Source of the DNA: Maylandia zebra
Lineage: Eukaryota; Chordata; Actinopteri; Cichliformes; Cichlidae
NCBI RefSeq assembly: GCF_041146795.1
Contig: NC_135188.1
Location: 3,457,919 to 3,521,918 of the forward strand
Direction of reading: 5' to 3'
DNA: 64,000 bases
A model generated the notes under the pieces. The model made no database searches and was not told the DNA's origin. It saw only the letters and a program-made list of their open reading frames with translations. The position numbers and the translations under genes are program-made. Numbering within the stretch: position 1 is the stretch's first letter; the number at the start of each line of letters is the position of its first letter. Below are positions 22,201 to 40,500 of the stretch, in pieces.

Positions 22201-23279
22201 GAAGTGTGTAAGTTTTTTCTTTTCTTTACCATCTTATATTTGTGTAAACTTGTTTTTTCCCTGTGAACAATTTTTCAGCTTCAGAGGAAAGACGGCAAGA
22301 ACCTGAGAGCCCAACACAGCAGTTAGATGACCACGGTAATAATGTTGAAAACATCGGTCCTACCACCCCAGAGGCTAGTCAAACTGAAGATCCACAAGTT
22401 ACTAGCGGTAATCTTAGTACATTTGTTCTTTTTTTTTGTAATAGTTTTTTTTTTTTTTAATAATTCTTTTTGTTATGAAGTAGATGTTTAAATAACACAG
22501 GCCTTTTCTCCGTAGGAAGTGGAAAATACTTGCTAGCAGTTGCTATAGTAGTGGCAATTGTTGCTATCGCGCTGCATTTTCTTCAGCCAGAATCTCCGCC
22601 TCAGACGAATGATGTACCGAAGATAGACGTCTTCCTCAGGCAGCTGGAAAAAGTAAAGACTCGGTTTCCTAACCAGCGTGCTGAGCTCTGGAATAGGGGC
22701 AGGATCCACCTTAAGAGACACCTTCAGACCACACAGCCCACGGAGCCCGTGAGTCTGATTCTCACTGCAGGCCTCAGAGCTGAGAAGACGCTGAACTGCC
22801 TAGCTCGGGACCTGGCCTCTGCCTACTCTTCTGCCCTGAACGCCTCCGTCCTCCACATAGATGGAGCCAGCAAAGCCAGCCAGGACAGTGACCACGTCAA
22901 ACTGGACATTGACAGGAAGTTGCAGGGAGCTTTTGATGGAGACAAACCTGTAGCCGTCATTCATCGCTTTGAAGAGCTACCTCCGGGCTCCACGCTAATT
23001 TTTTATCGTTATTGCGACCACGAGAATGCCGCATACAAGAAAACTTTTCTGATCTTCACTGTACTGCTGGGGGAAGAAGACGAGATTCCTGCTAAGATTA
23101 GCTTGTGTGCTGTTGAGGAGATGGTGGATGACCACCTTCAAAAAAAATTCCTCACTCATGGCCACCCAGTGTCTTTTGACATGATGGACCTGGACAAATA
23201 TGGTGGACTGTGGAGTCGTATTTCTCACCTTATCCTCCCCGTGGCAGCAGAGCAGAGAATAGAGCTTGAAGGGTGCTAG
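19239..23279 (+). CDS. tor1aip2: Torsin-1A-interacting protein 2 (LULL1-like), torsin activator
   Basis: Nine exons: 19239-19272, 19692-19865, 20965-21108, 21213-21293, 21382-21429, 21528-21686, 21958-22104, 22279-22407, 22516-23279. All introns are phase 1 and the product is 559 residues. Residues 1-305 are an acidic, low-complexity cytosolic tail rich in Glu, Asp, Lys and Ser. A transmembrane helix lies at about 310-328. About 345-559 is the lumenal torsin-activating domain, closely similar to that of tor1aip1 (HRFEELPPGSTLIFYRYCDH). Arg540 in SRISHLILPV is the arginine finger. Exons 2-4 and 6-8 look like two copies of one block. LULL1 in mammals is an ER membrane activator of torsins. The gene pair is head to head, as in human. 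Confidence 0.9.
19585..19610. repeat. (GA)n microsatellite
   Basis: A short AG-dinucleotide tract in tor1aip2 intron 1. Confidence 0.8.
20565..20790. repeat. Possible dispersed repeat in tor1aip2 intron 2 (unclassified)
   Basis: A GC-rich start (GCCGGGTGGGCGGGGC) is followed by a run of GGTCAAGGTCGGAGGTCAAG-like words. This looks like a repeat family rather than unique intron. I cannot name it. Half-sites resembling AGGTCA also occur here. Confidence 0.3.
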
Positions 23280-23526
23280 AGAGCAGAAGCATTCATTCTA
23301 GTCTGAACTTTTAATCTGGGCACTAAGCTGGGTAATTCATCATTTGGGAGGTAGTAGACCTCAAGGATATTGAATATACAGAAGTGGACTTTCAGAATGA
23401 ATGAGAATCATTATGGTATGGGATTTAAAGTCATTTCTCTGATCAGATGTAATTATGAACAGATAATTGTAAGTTTATTTGGTCTCTGCATTATATTTAA
23501 AATTTTGAAGGTAATTTCTGCATTTT

Positions 23527-23532
23527 AATAAA
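23527..23532 (+). terminator. Polyadenylation signal AATAAA, tor1aip2
   Basis: A canonical AATAAA about 250 bases after the tor1aip2 stop codon. Confidence 0.6.
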
Positions 23533-24338
23533 TACTTGGAGTCACAAGATAGAAGGAAGAACAATTCTTTTGGTATCACGCAATGGGGTTTTTAATTGTT
23601 ATTGCAAATGTCTTCTGTGATTCGGAAACTTGCATGGCACCGACATGCCTTAACTGAACATACAAAGTCCTTTTTGTCTATATGTATATGTACACGTTAC
23701 ACTACGGGATAAAAAAATGAAGATAAGTACATAAATTATATGTGCCTTAAAGTAAAAAATAAACGCTGAAGAATTTTAAATGTCTTTTGTGACTGGAATG
23801 AACACTGTTGCCACCAGAGGGCAGCAAATCCACATCTGAAACTTGTCTCCAGCGTCTGTGAAAAGGCTTGGTGGCATTTTGAAAAGCAGCATAAAGTTTG
23901 CATATGAAGTCAAACTACACCTTCTTTAATCTGGAACTGCAAATTAAATTGAACCTGAAATAAAATCCGAGTTTGGGGGTTGCATTTTAATCATGACTAA
24001 CACTAACAAGCTGCACATCATGTCTCTGAAGTCTTTTGAAGCAGTTCAACTCCTCCTCGCCAGTTTGATCAGGCCCGCCTCCTGTCAGCGTAGCTCCAGC
24101 ACCAGATGCCGGCTGCTCTCCCACAGGGTGCACTCTTTCTTCAGTCTCATCAGTCTGCGTTCATTGTGACTCTGAAAAAGATGACCCATAGAACCTAATC
24201 CGGATATTTGATGTCATTTTTTCACGCACTCTCTGATTTTTAAAATCAGAGGTAGGCTATGACTTTTTCGTGCACCTGAATTTATTGGTGACGGGCTATT
24301 TGTTATTTCTTTTATCTGCGCACTGTGAGCCTCACATA
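23533..24338. other. Intergenic, tor1aip2 to olfml2b; olfml2b 5' UTR at right
   Basis: No coding exon is seen. It contains a CTCF-like motif at 23811-23824. The right end is probably the olfml2b promoter and 5' UTR. A pyrimidine-rich stretch lies near 24045-24130. Confidence 0.4.
23811..23824 (+). promoter_or_regulatory. CTCF-like motif
   Basis: CCACCAGAGGGCAG matches the vertebrate CTCF core (CCASYAGRKGGCRS form) at almost every position. It sits in the gap between tor1aip2 and olfml2b, a natural place for a domain boundary. Binding is not shown by sequence alone. Confidence 0.45.
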
Positions 24339-30944
<6,606 letters not shown>

Positions 30945-31104
30945 GGATCTGTTTTAAGTGTAATTGTTAATACTATGGTTTATGGATTGTAGATCAGTCC
31001 ACATGGCTTCATGTATGGAGAGAAGCGAGGGGCCAAATGTATAAAATTCAATATATTGTGTTCAAAATTGTTCTTATTAAGATTTTTTTTGTATTTCTAC
31101 TTAA

Positions 31105-31110
31105 AATAAA
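31105..31110 (+). terminator. Polyadenylation signal AATAAA, olfml2b
   Basis: AATAAA lies 160 bases after the olfml2b stop codon and just before a Tc1-like copy begins at about 31156. Confidence 0.6.
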
Positions 31111-31155
31111 TTAATAAGAATTACTCCTCAGTCGACACATCAAGTTGCGCTCTAT

Positions 31156-32192
31156 ACTCTCATCAGCCACTTTACTAGGTATACACTGCTGCTTTAATTC
31201 TTCATGGCACAGACTCAAGAAGATGCTGGAAACATTCCTCAGATTTTGGTCCATATTGACACGGTAGCAACATAGTTGCTGAACATTTATTAGCTATACC
31301 TGCATGATGGCATTCAACCACATCTCAAAGGCACTTTATTGGATTGCGATCTGGTGGTTGTTGATGCCATTTCAAGTTAACGAGTGAGCAGTGAAGTAAC
31401 AGTGAACTCATTGTCATGTTTAAGAAACTACTTTGAGTTCATCTGAACTTTGCGACAGGAAGCAGCCACCAAAGGATGGGTACACTGCGTCATAAAGAGA
31501 TGGATATGGTGAGTAATAATACTCAGGGGCACATAATTGGAAGAGAGCTGTGGAAGAGAGCCTTTTGGCTCCTTCATGTTGTTTACACCACATTTTGACC
31601 CAATCATCTGAAAGTTCCAGCAGAAATGGAGGCTCAGACTAAGAAATGTTCTTTTCAATCTTATCTATAGTGAAATGTCGATTAGTCTGTGGAGACTGTA
31701 GCCTCAATTTCTTGGTCCTCGCTGACAGCACCCAGCATGGTCTTCTGTTGTTGTAGTCCATCTGCTTCAAACTACAACATGTGCAATCAGACATGCTCTT
31801 CTGCATAGCTCGGTTTTAATGAGTGTTTGAGTTACTGATGCCGTCCAACAGCTCATACAGTTCTCTGATCTCTGGTATCGCTAAGGCATTTAGAACTGCT
31901 GCAAACAGGATATTTCCTCTTTTTTTGGAGCATTCTCTATAAAGCCTACGTATGCCTATGTGGGAAAACCCCAGTAGTTCAGCAAAAATATACAGACCAG
32001 CCAACCTGGCAACAACAACCACGCCAAGTTCTGCAAAGTCTCCTAAATCACCTTTCCCCATTGTAATGTTCAGTTTCACCAGTTGGATAGGGTCGTTTCC
32101 CCAATGCCTAAATGCACTCAGTTGCTGCAGTTTGATCGGCTGCATTAATAAGCAGCTGAACAGGTGTACCTAACAAAGTGGCCGGTGAATGA
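31156..32192 (-). mobile_element. Tc1-like transposon, copy 2 (near full length, decayed)
   Basis: Its ends, CATCAGCCACTTTACTAGGT on the left and TACCTAACAAAGTGGCCGGT on the right, are inverted partners of a common fish Tc1-like family. The middle reads antisense to its transposase gene through its whole length. It is about 1.04 kb and heavily substituted, with no usable frame left. It lies between olfml2b and atf6. Confidence 0.85.
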
Positions 32193-34030
32193 ACATCGGG
32201 ATGCTATAAAAGAGTAGCTGAATAATGTCGAAATGTTTCTGATCGACAGCTCTGTTCAAAGAAACAGAATTCATACACGGTTTTGTATCCTTTTTGAACT
32301 TTCAGCCTTATACGCCACACATCCTTCCTCACATGAAAGCGCTTACTCCCTCCATATCAGACTGCTTTGAGGAGACTGCAATAAAGTTTTGAGATGCTAA
32401 CAGAAAATGTCTTCATTGTCTGGCTAAACACAGATAACACCTAATTGGCTCTAATCATAGCTTGCAAGTATTAATTAAAGTCAAATGCTGTGAGGATAGA
32501 AGGAAACCAGGCAGGAAAGGACTAAAAAGAAAAGAACATAAATACAGACATAAAATGAATGACTGTTCAAACCTGTAATTTAAACCACTGTTACTGGTTG
32601 TAAAGTTATTGTGGGCGAAAATACCCTGGAACAGCTTTTCTACCTGAGGAAAAAAAATCAAACGTATTCTGTTTAGGGTTTCCCCTAACAGCTCAACAGG
32701 TACGAACACACGGCTACAGAAAATCCAGTGTTTATTTTGGTTTCTGCACATACAAAAAAATAAAAATAAAACAAGTTTTTTTATTGTACTTTTTCTTTGC
32801 CCCCATATACAGCAGAGATGCAGCGAAAACACTGTGGTGACCCAAATGTACTTCTGTAAGCAGAAAGGAATTTACAGACAAAGAGAAGGCCTTTGTTTGC
32901 AAAGAAAGAAAGAAAAGAAGCACAGCACAATCCTGCAACGACAAGAAACGCACAGCGATACAGAGACGACTTCGCTTTATCGCCATATTTATTATATGTG
33001 ATTTATTATATAAGATCTGTCTCTATTCATAGCTTGACAAAAAACAAATAAGAAATTAAAAGCCAGAACAGTACATCCAATGTTCTGCATTAATAGTGCA
33101 AATTTTACCCTCAAATTAGCAAAACAGATCATAGACCATCATAATTCTGCACAAAAATGCAACTGTTCTCAAACGCAGTAAATAAAAGCAGGAGCTGTGT
33201 GGACGGAGAAGTACTCACAGTTTGTTTTTTGAAACCAGAGGTTAAACATCAGGCCTTTAGTGTAACTATTAAGTGTTTATGCAACTGAAAAAGGCATTTT
33301 TTGCCATTATATCAATTAGGATTTATCGTCTCATAAGTTCGAGTTAGTAAGTTGAAATTTTGATACAGAAAACTGAAACTTGTTGAATGTTTTTTTTAAT
33401 TCAGTGGCAAAAACGAGCTTTTATAAGATATGATGAAGCTTTTTTTTATGCTCCGGGATAATAGAAACTAGTTTTTATGCATAAATAGATTTTCTATCTG
33501 CCATTTTTTATTTCATATATAAAAAAAACATGTTTTTTGGAGTCAACAGGAATAACAAAAAAAGCTATTTAAAAAAAAAAAATCACCAAAATAAAAATGA
33601 AAGAAAATAAAACTTGACTACTGAATTTTTCAAAGGAAAAAAAATGAGGGAATTGGATTAAACCACAGATGTGTGCTGTTACATAATAACAGCAATAAAT
33701 ATGTACAATATCCAAACCTGTCCATGAATATAGAAACACAGCGAAGACCCGAAAAAATTAACTAGTGAAAATCTTCATCAACAGCAATAGAAACCAGCAG
33801 ATAACAGAACAATTAGCCAGATAGGGTTCAAAGATCACTTAACTTCCTGAGTTTGTGCCTCTGTTGCTGCAGATAACTCATCTGTCATGTCTGATACATC
33901 ACTGATCAGATTTGCTTTATTCAGAGACAGAAAGAAATGATTATAGCACTCCATTTTATAGCAATCAGATACAAACAAACAGGTCATTTTAAATAAAAAT
34001 GCATTTTTATAATGTATTTAATGTTTTTTA

Positions 34031-34103
<73 letters not shown>

Positions 34104-34500
34104 CTTTGGAGCTTGTGCAGAAAAAAAGAGCCGACTGAAAGTAAGCTGTAAGGGGTAAAAGTATTTGTGTTATGATGGGGTAACTCAAGGTTCAATGCTC
34201 TGCCCCCTGCCGCTAAACAATTACCCTTACATAAAGCATCTGGGGTTACACGGGTAAGTCAATGTTGCCACACAAGGAGCTAGTCTGCTGCTGCTTGGAC
34301 CCTATTACAGTCCAGCTCCAGAAAGGGGCTGAACTGTGAGGACAAATTGAGCTTCCTCTGTAACCTCCAATGACTAGTTTTCTGCAGAGCACATTCATAC
34401 AAATAAAAATGAGAAAAATTATTAACTGAGGTGTTATCTTGTGCTTCCGTTTATGAGTTTTAATGAGGAGGTGTAAAGAACGCAGGAGTCGCTGATGATC
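32193..34500 (-). other. Probable atf6 3' UTR and intergenic tail
   Basis: AT-rich sequence beyond the atf6 stop codon with no coding frame of note. Several minus-strand AATAAA words (plus 32731-32736, about 32777 and about 32987) could end the transcript, so the 3' UTR may be about 1.5-1.8 kb. A long CA array lies within it. Confidence 0.4.
34032..34100. repeat. (CA)n microsatellite
   Basis: About 34 uninterrupted CA units in the probable atf6 3' UTR. It is long enough to be polymorphic. Confidence 0.97.
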
Positions 34501-37500
34501 TTACGCAGACCCCATTAGCACGCCGACAGGAGGCGCAACCTTGTTCTCTGCTGGGGAGTTCTGGTAAAACGTGTCAGAGCGGTTCACCCGGAGCAGAGGC
34601 GGGATGGTGGAAGATCTGATGTGGAGGATCCTGGTGTCTGTTACTACACAGTCAATCTGCATCATCACCTCAAAGTCTTTGTCCCTTATAATGCTGTCTG
34701 TAAGGCAAGAAAGGGAGAAGAAGGTTGTGAAATAAATCTGCAAATAAAGTTAGCGTACCTTCATTTTGGTGTTTGCTCGAGTGGAGCGAGTGGAAGTGTA
34801 CCGAGTATTGTTTGAGACAGTTAACATTAGGTAGGGGGGATAACTGCAGGGAGTTTGGGTGGAGGCTGGGCTACACAGATGGAGTCCAGAGGTGAGTCAC
34901 ACGCTGGATTTCTCCATCGTGGAGATAAACAAAACATCTCTAAACAAGAGCAGGACATGCGAACTGGAAAGAAGAAAAGTCTGGCGAGAGTGTGGGAGAA
35001 AGAAAGAGTGATTGCAGATGATGAGTCAGGATGCTTCTTGCTGGGCTGAGAGACGAAGAGAAAGTTTGGCAAAGCTGAAAAGTCAGAAAGTTTTTGCCGC
35101 TGATGAGTCAGGCTGTTGTGTTAGAAGAAACCCGGGGAAAGCAGATGGTGTACAGTGCAGACAACGTTAAATACTGTATGTTTCACAGAGTCATCTGAAA
35201 GCTTGACCTACAAACAAGCAATCTGCTTTTATTTTGGAAAATTTAAACTTGGAAAAAGATACTGGACTTCACACAAGTGGTTCATGGTTTGTGGTATCCA
35301 GCAAGATATCTACACTCAGCCTGGGGCGGAAAAAACACCCTTTAAAGTGGACATTCTTATAAACTTTTTCTGGGGAGAAATGGGAATTAAAACATGTTGA
35401 AGGATCGCTTATATATTCACACTAACAAATAACTTGCGGCTTCTTTTGTGTGGGGGTTGAGATAAAATTCCCCATATGCATCACACCCAATCCAAACAGC
35501 CTGCAAAGATCTTTTAAAAAGCTTTGGTCATTTTTCCAGATACCTGTGTAAGCCATCAGCTTCCTAATCGTTCATCAGGACATACATTTGGAGGCAGTGG
35601 GAGTTCATCTGATTGTACAGAGGCTATAAAATAGCTCCTTCTCAAGACGGAAGATTCCACTGATGCTCATAACATTAGACAGCTAGTACCGGTAACTCTG
35701 ACTTCATCTGCTGATAAACCTCCGATTTTGCACCTGCACCGAAACCAGAGCTTTTCCAATAGCTTCAGTGTTTCAGCAGACATCTCTGGAAGTCATTCTC
35801 TGCATCTGGATTTGTCGCTTTATGACCCTCTCAATTTAGGTCTGAAGGAGACTGGAAAAATGAATCATGTATATTGCGGCTGGATCGGTTCAAGGTCCCG
35901 TGCCTCTGAGAGGCTGGACTTATCACAGTGAGTTTACACATTTTTCGCCTTTTACGTTCAAAAGCAATAAAATCCACCCATGGCAAGGAACGCGGCTTTT
36001 GCTGCTACACTTGGACTTATGTGACCACTTGCTTGCAGAGTTCAGCTGCTGTTAGCAGACATTAGATGAATAAATACTGTTTTTGTTCAGCCAAGCGGTT
36101 ACTTGAGCTAAATGCTAAAAACAGCCTGCTAACATGCTGTGTTTACCATTTTAGTTCTATTTGCCAAATAGTGCTCCTGTAAATACAAATACTCACTATT
36201 TCAGTCGCACTTTGTTATTCCTTAATGAAATCAATACTTTTTAAGTGTACAGCAATGACCCTGTCATTTCTGGGCTACTGCCTAAACCATTATCCAAACT
36301 CAGGACTTACATGTAATACTCGACTCTGTTTACATCAGTCTTTCACCAGAATGCCAAACTGTGTAACGTCTTTTTAACTAACAGCTTGTGAGGCCTGAAC
36401 AGTGAAAGAGGAAACACACAAACACACAGCTTTCAAATAGCAAGTCTTTGAAGAGGCTGCCAGATCTGCCATCCTGCTCTGCGTGGTCTCATTTCCTCCT
36501 TATACTGGTACCATCTGGATCTGTTTCAGAAACCTTCAGCGTCACAGCGAGCTGGTCTACGCTGATAAAGGCCCGATGTCTGGCAGCGGTGCATCTGAGG
36601 AAACCTGAGAGTGCATCTCAGGAGGACGTTGGCTGCCAGATTGGAACAAACTCTAAGGATATGTTCATGAAGGAAGGCCTTTTATTTTGTTTACATCAAA
36701 AGGAAGCATTATTCATCAGTAAGTATGGTCCCAAACTAAATAATGTGATTTGGGACAATGAAACTAAATGGAGGGTCACATTCACACAAACCATCAGTCC
36801 AGTTTTAATGAACTTTTCCAGTATGTTCGGCTTTAACTTACTAAACTACAAGCTATCATTCTACAGTAGAATGTAAGAGCCAATTAGAAGCAAAAAAAGT
36901 AATGCTCACCATTAGAAATAAAGAATAATACGCTTAGATTTCACTTAGTAACTGCCAGTTGTGAGGGGGAAAAACTGTCTGGTGAGAAGTTGCTAGCAGT
37001 AGCTGCAAAATCAATTGCTAAAGCCCCGATCACGGAGGCCTGCAGTCTGTGAGCCCTTGGCCATTGTTGATCACTAGGGAAACGTTTATATTCTGCAACT
37101 GGTTTGTGAGTGGTTGCTGGTAGTGCTGTGGTGGTGCTGCAGCGAAATCCTCCTTTTTAACCCGCTAGCAGGTTGCTGCGGTCATTTCCATAGAAAATGC
37201 CATTTCTGCCAACCGTCCTGGATACAGAGTCTGTCTGCATTCAAAGTAAAAAAGCTGCACCTTTCAAAATGTGTTGGCTGCTGTGGGACAGCAAAACTTT
37301 TATTTTGAAGGGAAATGTTCTCCATTTCCTAATATTTCAAGTTTTCAAGTTGGGGAATCCACATTTTTCCCTAGCAACCAGAGGTTTCCAGGGGGATCAC
37401 TGACTGGTCTCTATGACTGAAGCCTTACTGAATTCAACCAACAAGTGGTTAAGATTCATCTGAACCGCAGCGCTCAATGATGGACCAAACAAGTCATTTC

Positions 37501-40500
37501 TAAAGGCACATAATCACTATAGTCACTGGAGTCTTATTTTTCTGGAGTGGCTTGAGTTAAACATTTGGTTTGGTGAGAGTGAACTCCATTTCTGAGCCCT
37601 GCTGTTTAGATTAGGGAAGTAGGAAAATCTGACCCTCAAGTCAATCAGCAGTATAGAGCTGTACATTGAACCCCCAGTGAAAGGCAGCCTGTTGGCTACA
37701 GTGCGCATGTATAATCTCACAGAAGTAAAAATAGACTGCAGTGCGTCTCATACGTCCATCCACCTGTAAGTGATGTCAACCCTGAAAAATTCCCCCCTTT
37801 CAAGCACGTCGCTTTCAATTGATTGAGCTACTTTCAAACTCAGAGGATTACTGAATAAACACATCCCACAGCCCTTATAAGGAGCCACTGCTGTGGCTGA
37901 TACATTTTTAGAGAAAACCAAATATGTCTAGATTAAATAACTCTATGACGTGTGGACGTTAGATCAAAAACTCCATCTTTAATGTTCAGTTATTGACCAA
38001 GACAGACTAAATGATCACTCCAGATTAGCCAAGCCTCTCCATCTCCTCCAGATGAAAACTATTTAGTGACTAGAGAAGGAAGGCATTCTTAAAGCAGAGC
38101 AGCAACAGGGAGCTGGAAAGAATTATCTTCCAGTACAGTATTACTCTCCAGTAAGAGGACAGTGTTTCTCCTTCTCTAAGGGTCTCACCCAACTAAATAT
38201 GCATACATTTGCACTTAATCACTTCAAAGGTCCAAACAAGGACAGCATAAATCTAAAATGCTACTTGAAGGCTGCTATCTGTGCAGCACATGGGGCTCCA
38301 TATCTAAAAGGAAAGAGGGCCGTGTGGAGATTGTGCTTCAGGAGAATTACTGCAACCTTTGCTTTGTCAGCCTTCCCTGTCTTGGTTTTGCATTAGTCCT
38401 AACTTTTCAGTCACAAGGCAGGAGCAGTTGTGTTATTTCTGAACATAAAACGGGTGTTAGCCCTCTCCCTAGGAACTACCACATCATCGAGCCAACTTCT
38501 TACACGCAAAGACACGAACAGACAGGCATTAACCCGCTGTTTTGAATTTGTAACTCAATTCAAGCGTCCATGACAGATCATGCAAATTTGAGACCTTTGT
38601 TGAGCAATCGAGAATCTTTCCAGACCTGACGTTTCTTTATAAATGCCACCTTTGTTTGGCCATTTCAACAATTAGCTCACAAGCACATCTTGGATTTCAC
38701 TATTTACTGCTTATTTCAATGGTTTCATTTGACTGGCCTGGACCTTAACATTCCTCCCTGACAAGACCAACCGAGAACAATGTTTACCTTCATCTATCTT
38801 CACCTAACACCCATCTCACAGAAAAAAAAATCTAAATGGCCTCGTCTCTCCTGCTGAGCGAGCGGCTCACATTTCACCCACTCACTCCTCCCAGGGTTAG
38901 CTGCTGAAACATTAACCAAATTGGATGCTTCTCCACTCACAAGTATGAAGTTAACAGGAAAACAAAAAGGTTCTCAAATAAAAATGACAGTTCAACTGTT
39001 AACAACAGTGTGGTGTCTTCCTATTTGCTTACATCAGACATAAACACAGCCCCTCTTGAGCGTGTTCTCTCTCAGCTCACTTCTACACGTGCTTTGTGAA
39101 AATCAGGCCACCTGTTACTGAAGCATCTAATGACCTGACTTTGATAGAACGCACTGATAATCCTGCAGATCTGACAGCCGTGAAGCAAAGTCTCGATAAC
39201 GTCATGGATGTCAAAAACACGCATACACCAATTGTCAATCATTTGAGAATATGCACAAGTGCAAGTCTACGCTTTCTGCTGATCCAGTGTTTGTTTTTGA
39301 AGGCAGGTGGTGAGAATAAATGAGCGACTACATGAGCTGGAAAGCAGCCCCCAGAACGCAACCAAGCGCGCTCTGATTGCCACCCACTCTGTCCACAGCT
39401 GTGGACCGCAAGAGCGTTTTCAAGAGTAAATTGAGTCAGATGAGCTGTGTCTCTGCTCTCCCATCTGAAGCGGACATGAAATTTGCTTTAAATTATTTGA
39501 TTATGAAATGACAAGTTATTATGTGACTCAGTAACAATGAATGAATTGACCAGTGTACTCAGAGCAAAGTGCTTAGACTTTCAAGTAGGTTTAATAGTCA
39601 ACTGATGCACTCCAGGCAAGAAACCAATGTTCTTCACTTATTTCTTTGCTTAACTGCTGCCTGTTGTTTAATTTGCTTCTAAACTAAACCCTTGAAAACA
39701 CAACCACAGAAGTAAAACACAAAACTCTTGTTCTAATAGAATTTCTAACCCTTTTTTTCTGTAAATGTCTGAGGCCACAAGTAATGCATTCTTGTGGGCA
39801 AACGTGATTGAGAATGTGAACCTGGGCTGCCTTTTATCTGCCACATCACGCTGCACTTCCAAACTGTGTCTGTGCTGCACTTCTTACCATTTATGTTCAT
39901 GGCTGGCAACACGACAGACATCTTGGGTGGACTTCCTTTATTGTGGCTGGTGGCAGGAAGTAGGAGATGATCCTGAGAACAAAGAAGAGAAGGTTGGAAA
40001 TTGGAGAACGCAACAAACTCAAAGCAAACAAAACATCCGACTTGTATGTGTTTAATGATAAAGAGGCCTTTCACAATGAGTTTAGAGCCTTTTCTTAAAG
40101 AATACACACGATCAGCTTCAGCAGCTTAACGAGGCTTCTGTCATCACGGGCAAGATAATAGGTGGAAGAAGCTGGGAGACGTTACAAGTTGCTTGTATTA
40201 TTTATCAGAGCATGAAGCCGTTTGTTCCACAAAATGACTCCAAGCTGAAACTTTTAAAGCTATTAGAACCACTGCTGTGTAAAACTAATCTATATCCAGT
40301 GCACATTTTAACAGATGAGTAAAACTAGCAAAGCAAATTAATTAATTAATATTAATAATAATGATAACAAAAACAAAGAAAATGAGGAGATTAAGACAAA
40401 ACAGAGTCTAAGAATGAAACAGGATGACAAAAGATGGTTCTTATTCTTTTCCCAGTTTGTGAGGCAAAAACATATTTGTGAACCCATAGAGGCTGAGAAA

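Noticed and set aside
24270-24338. Longer N-terminus for olfml2b beginning at 24270
   Set aside because: The codon there is GTG. The first in-frame ATG at 24339 directly starts a good signal peptide.
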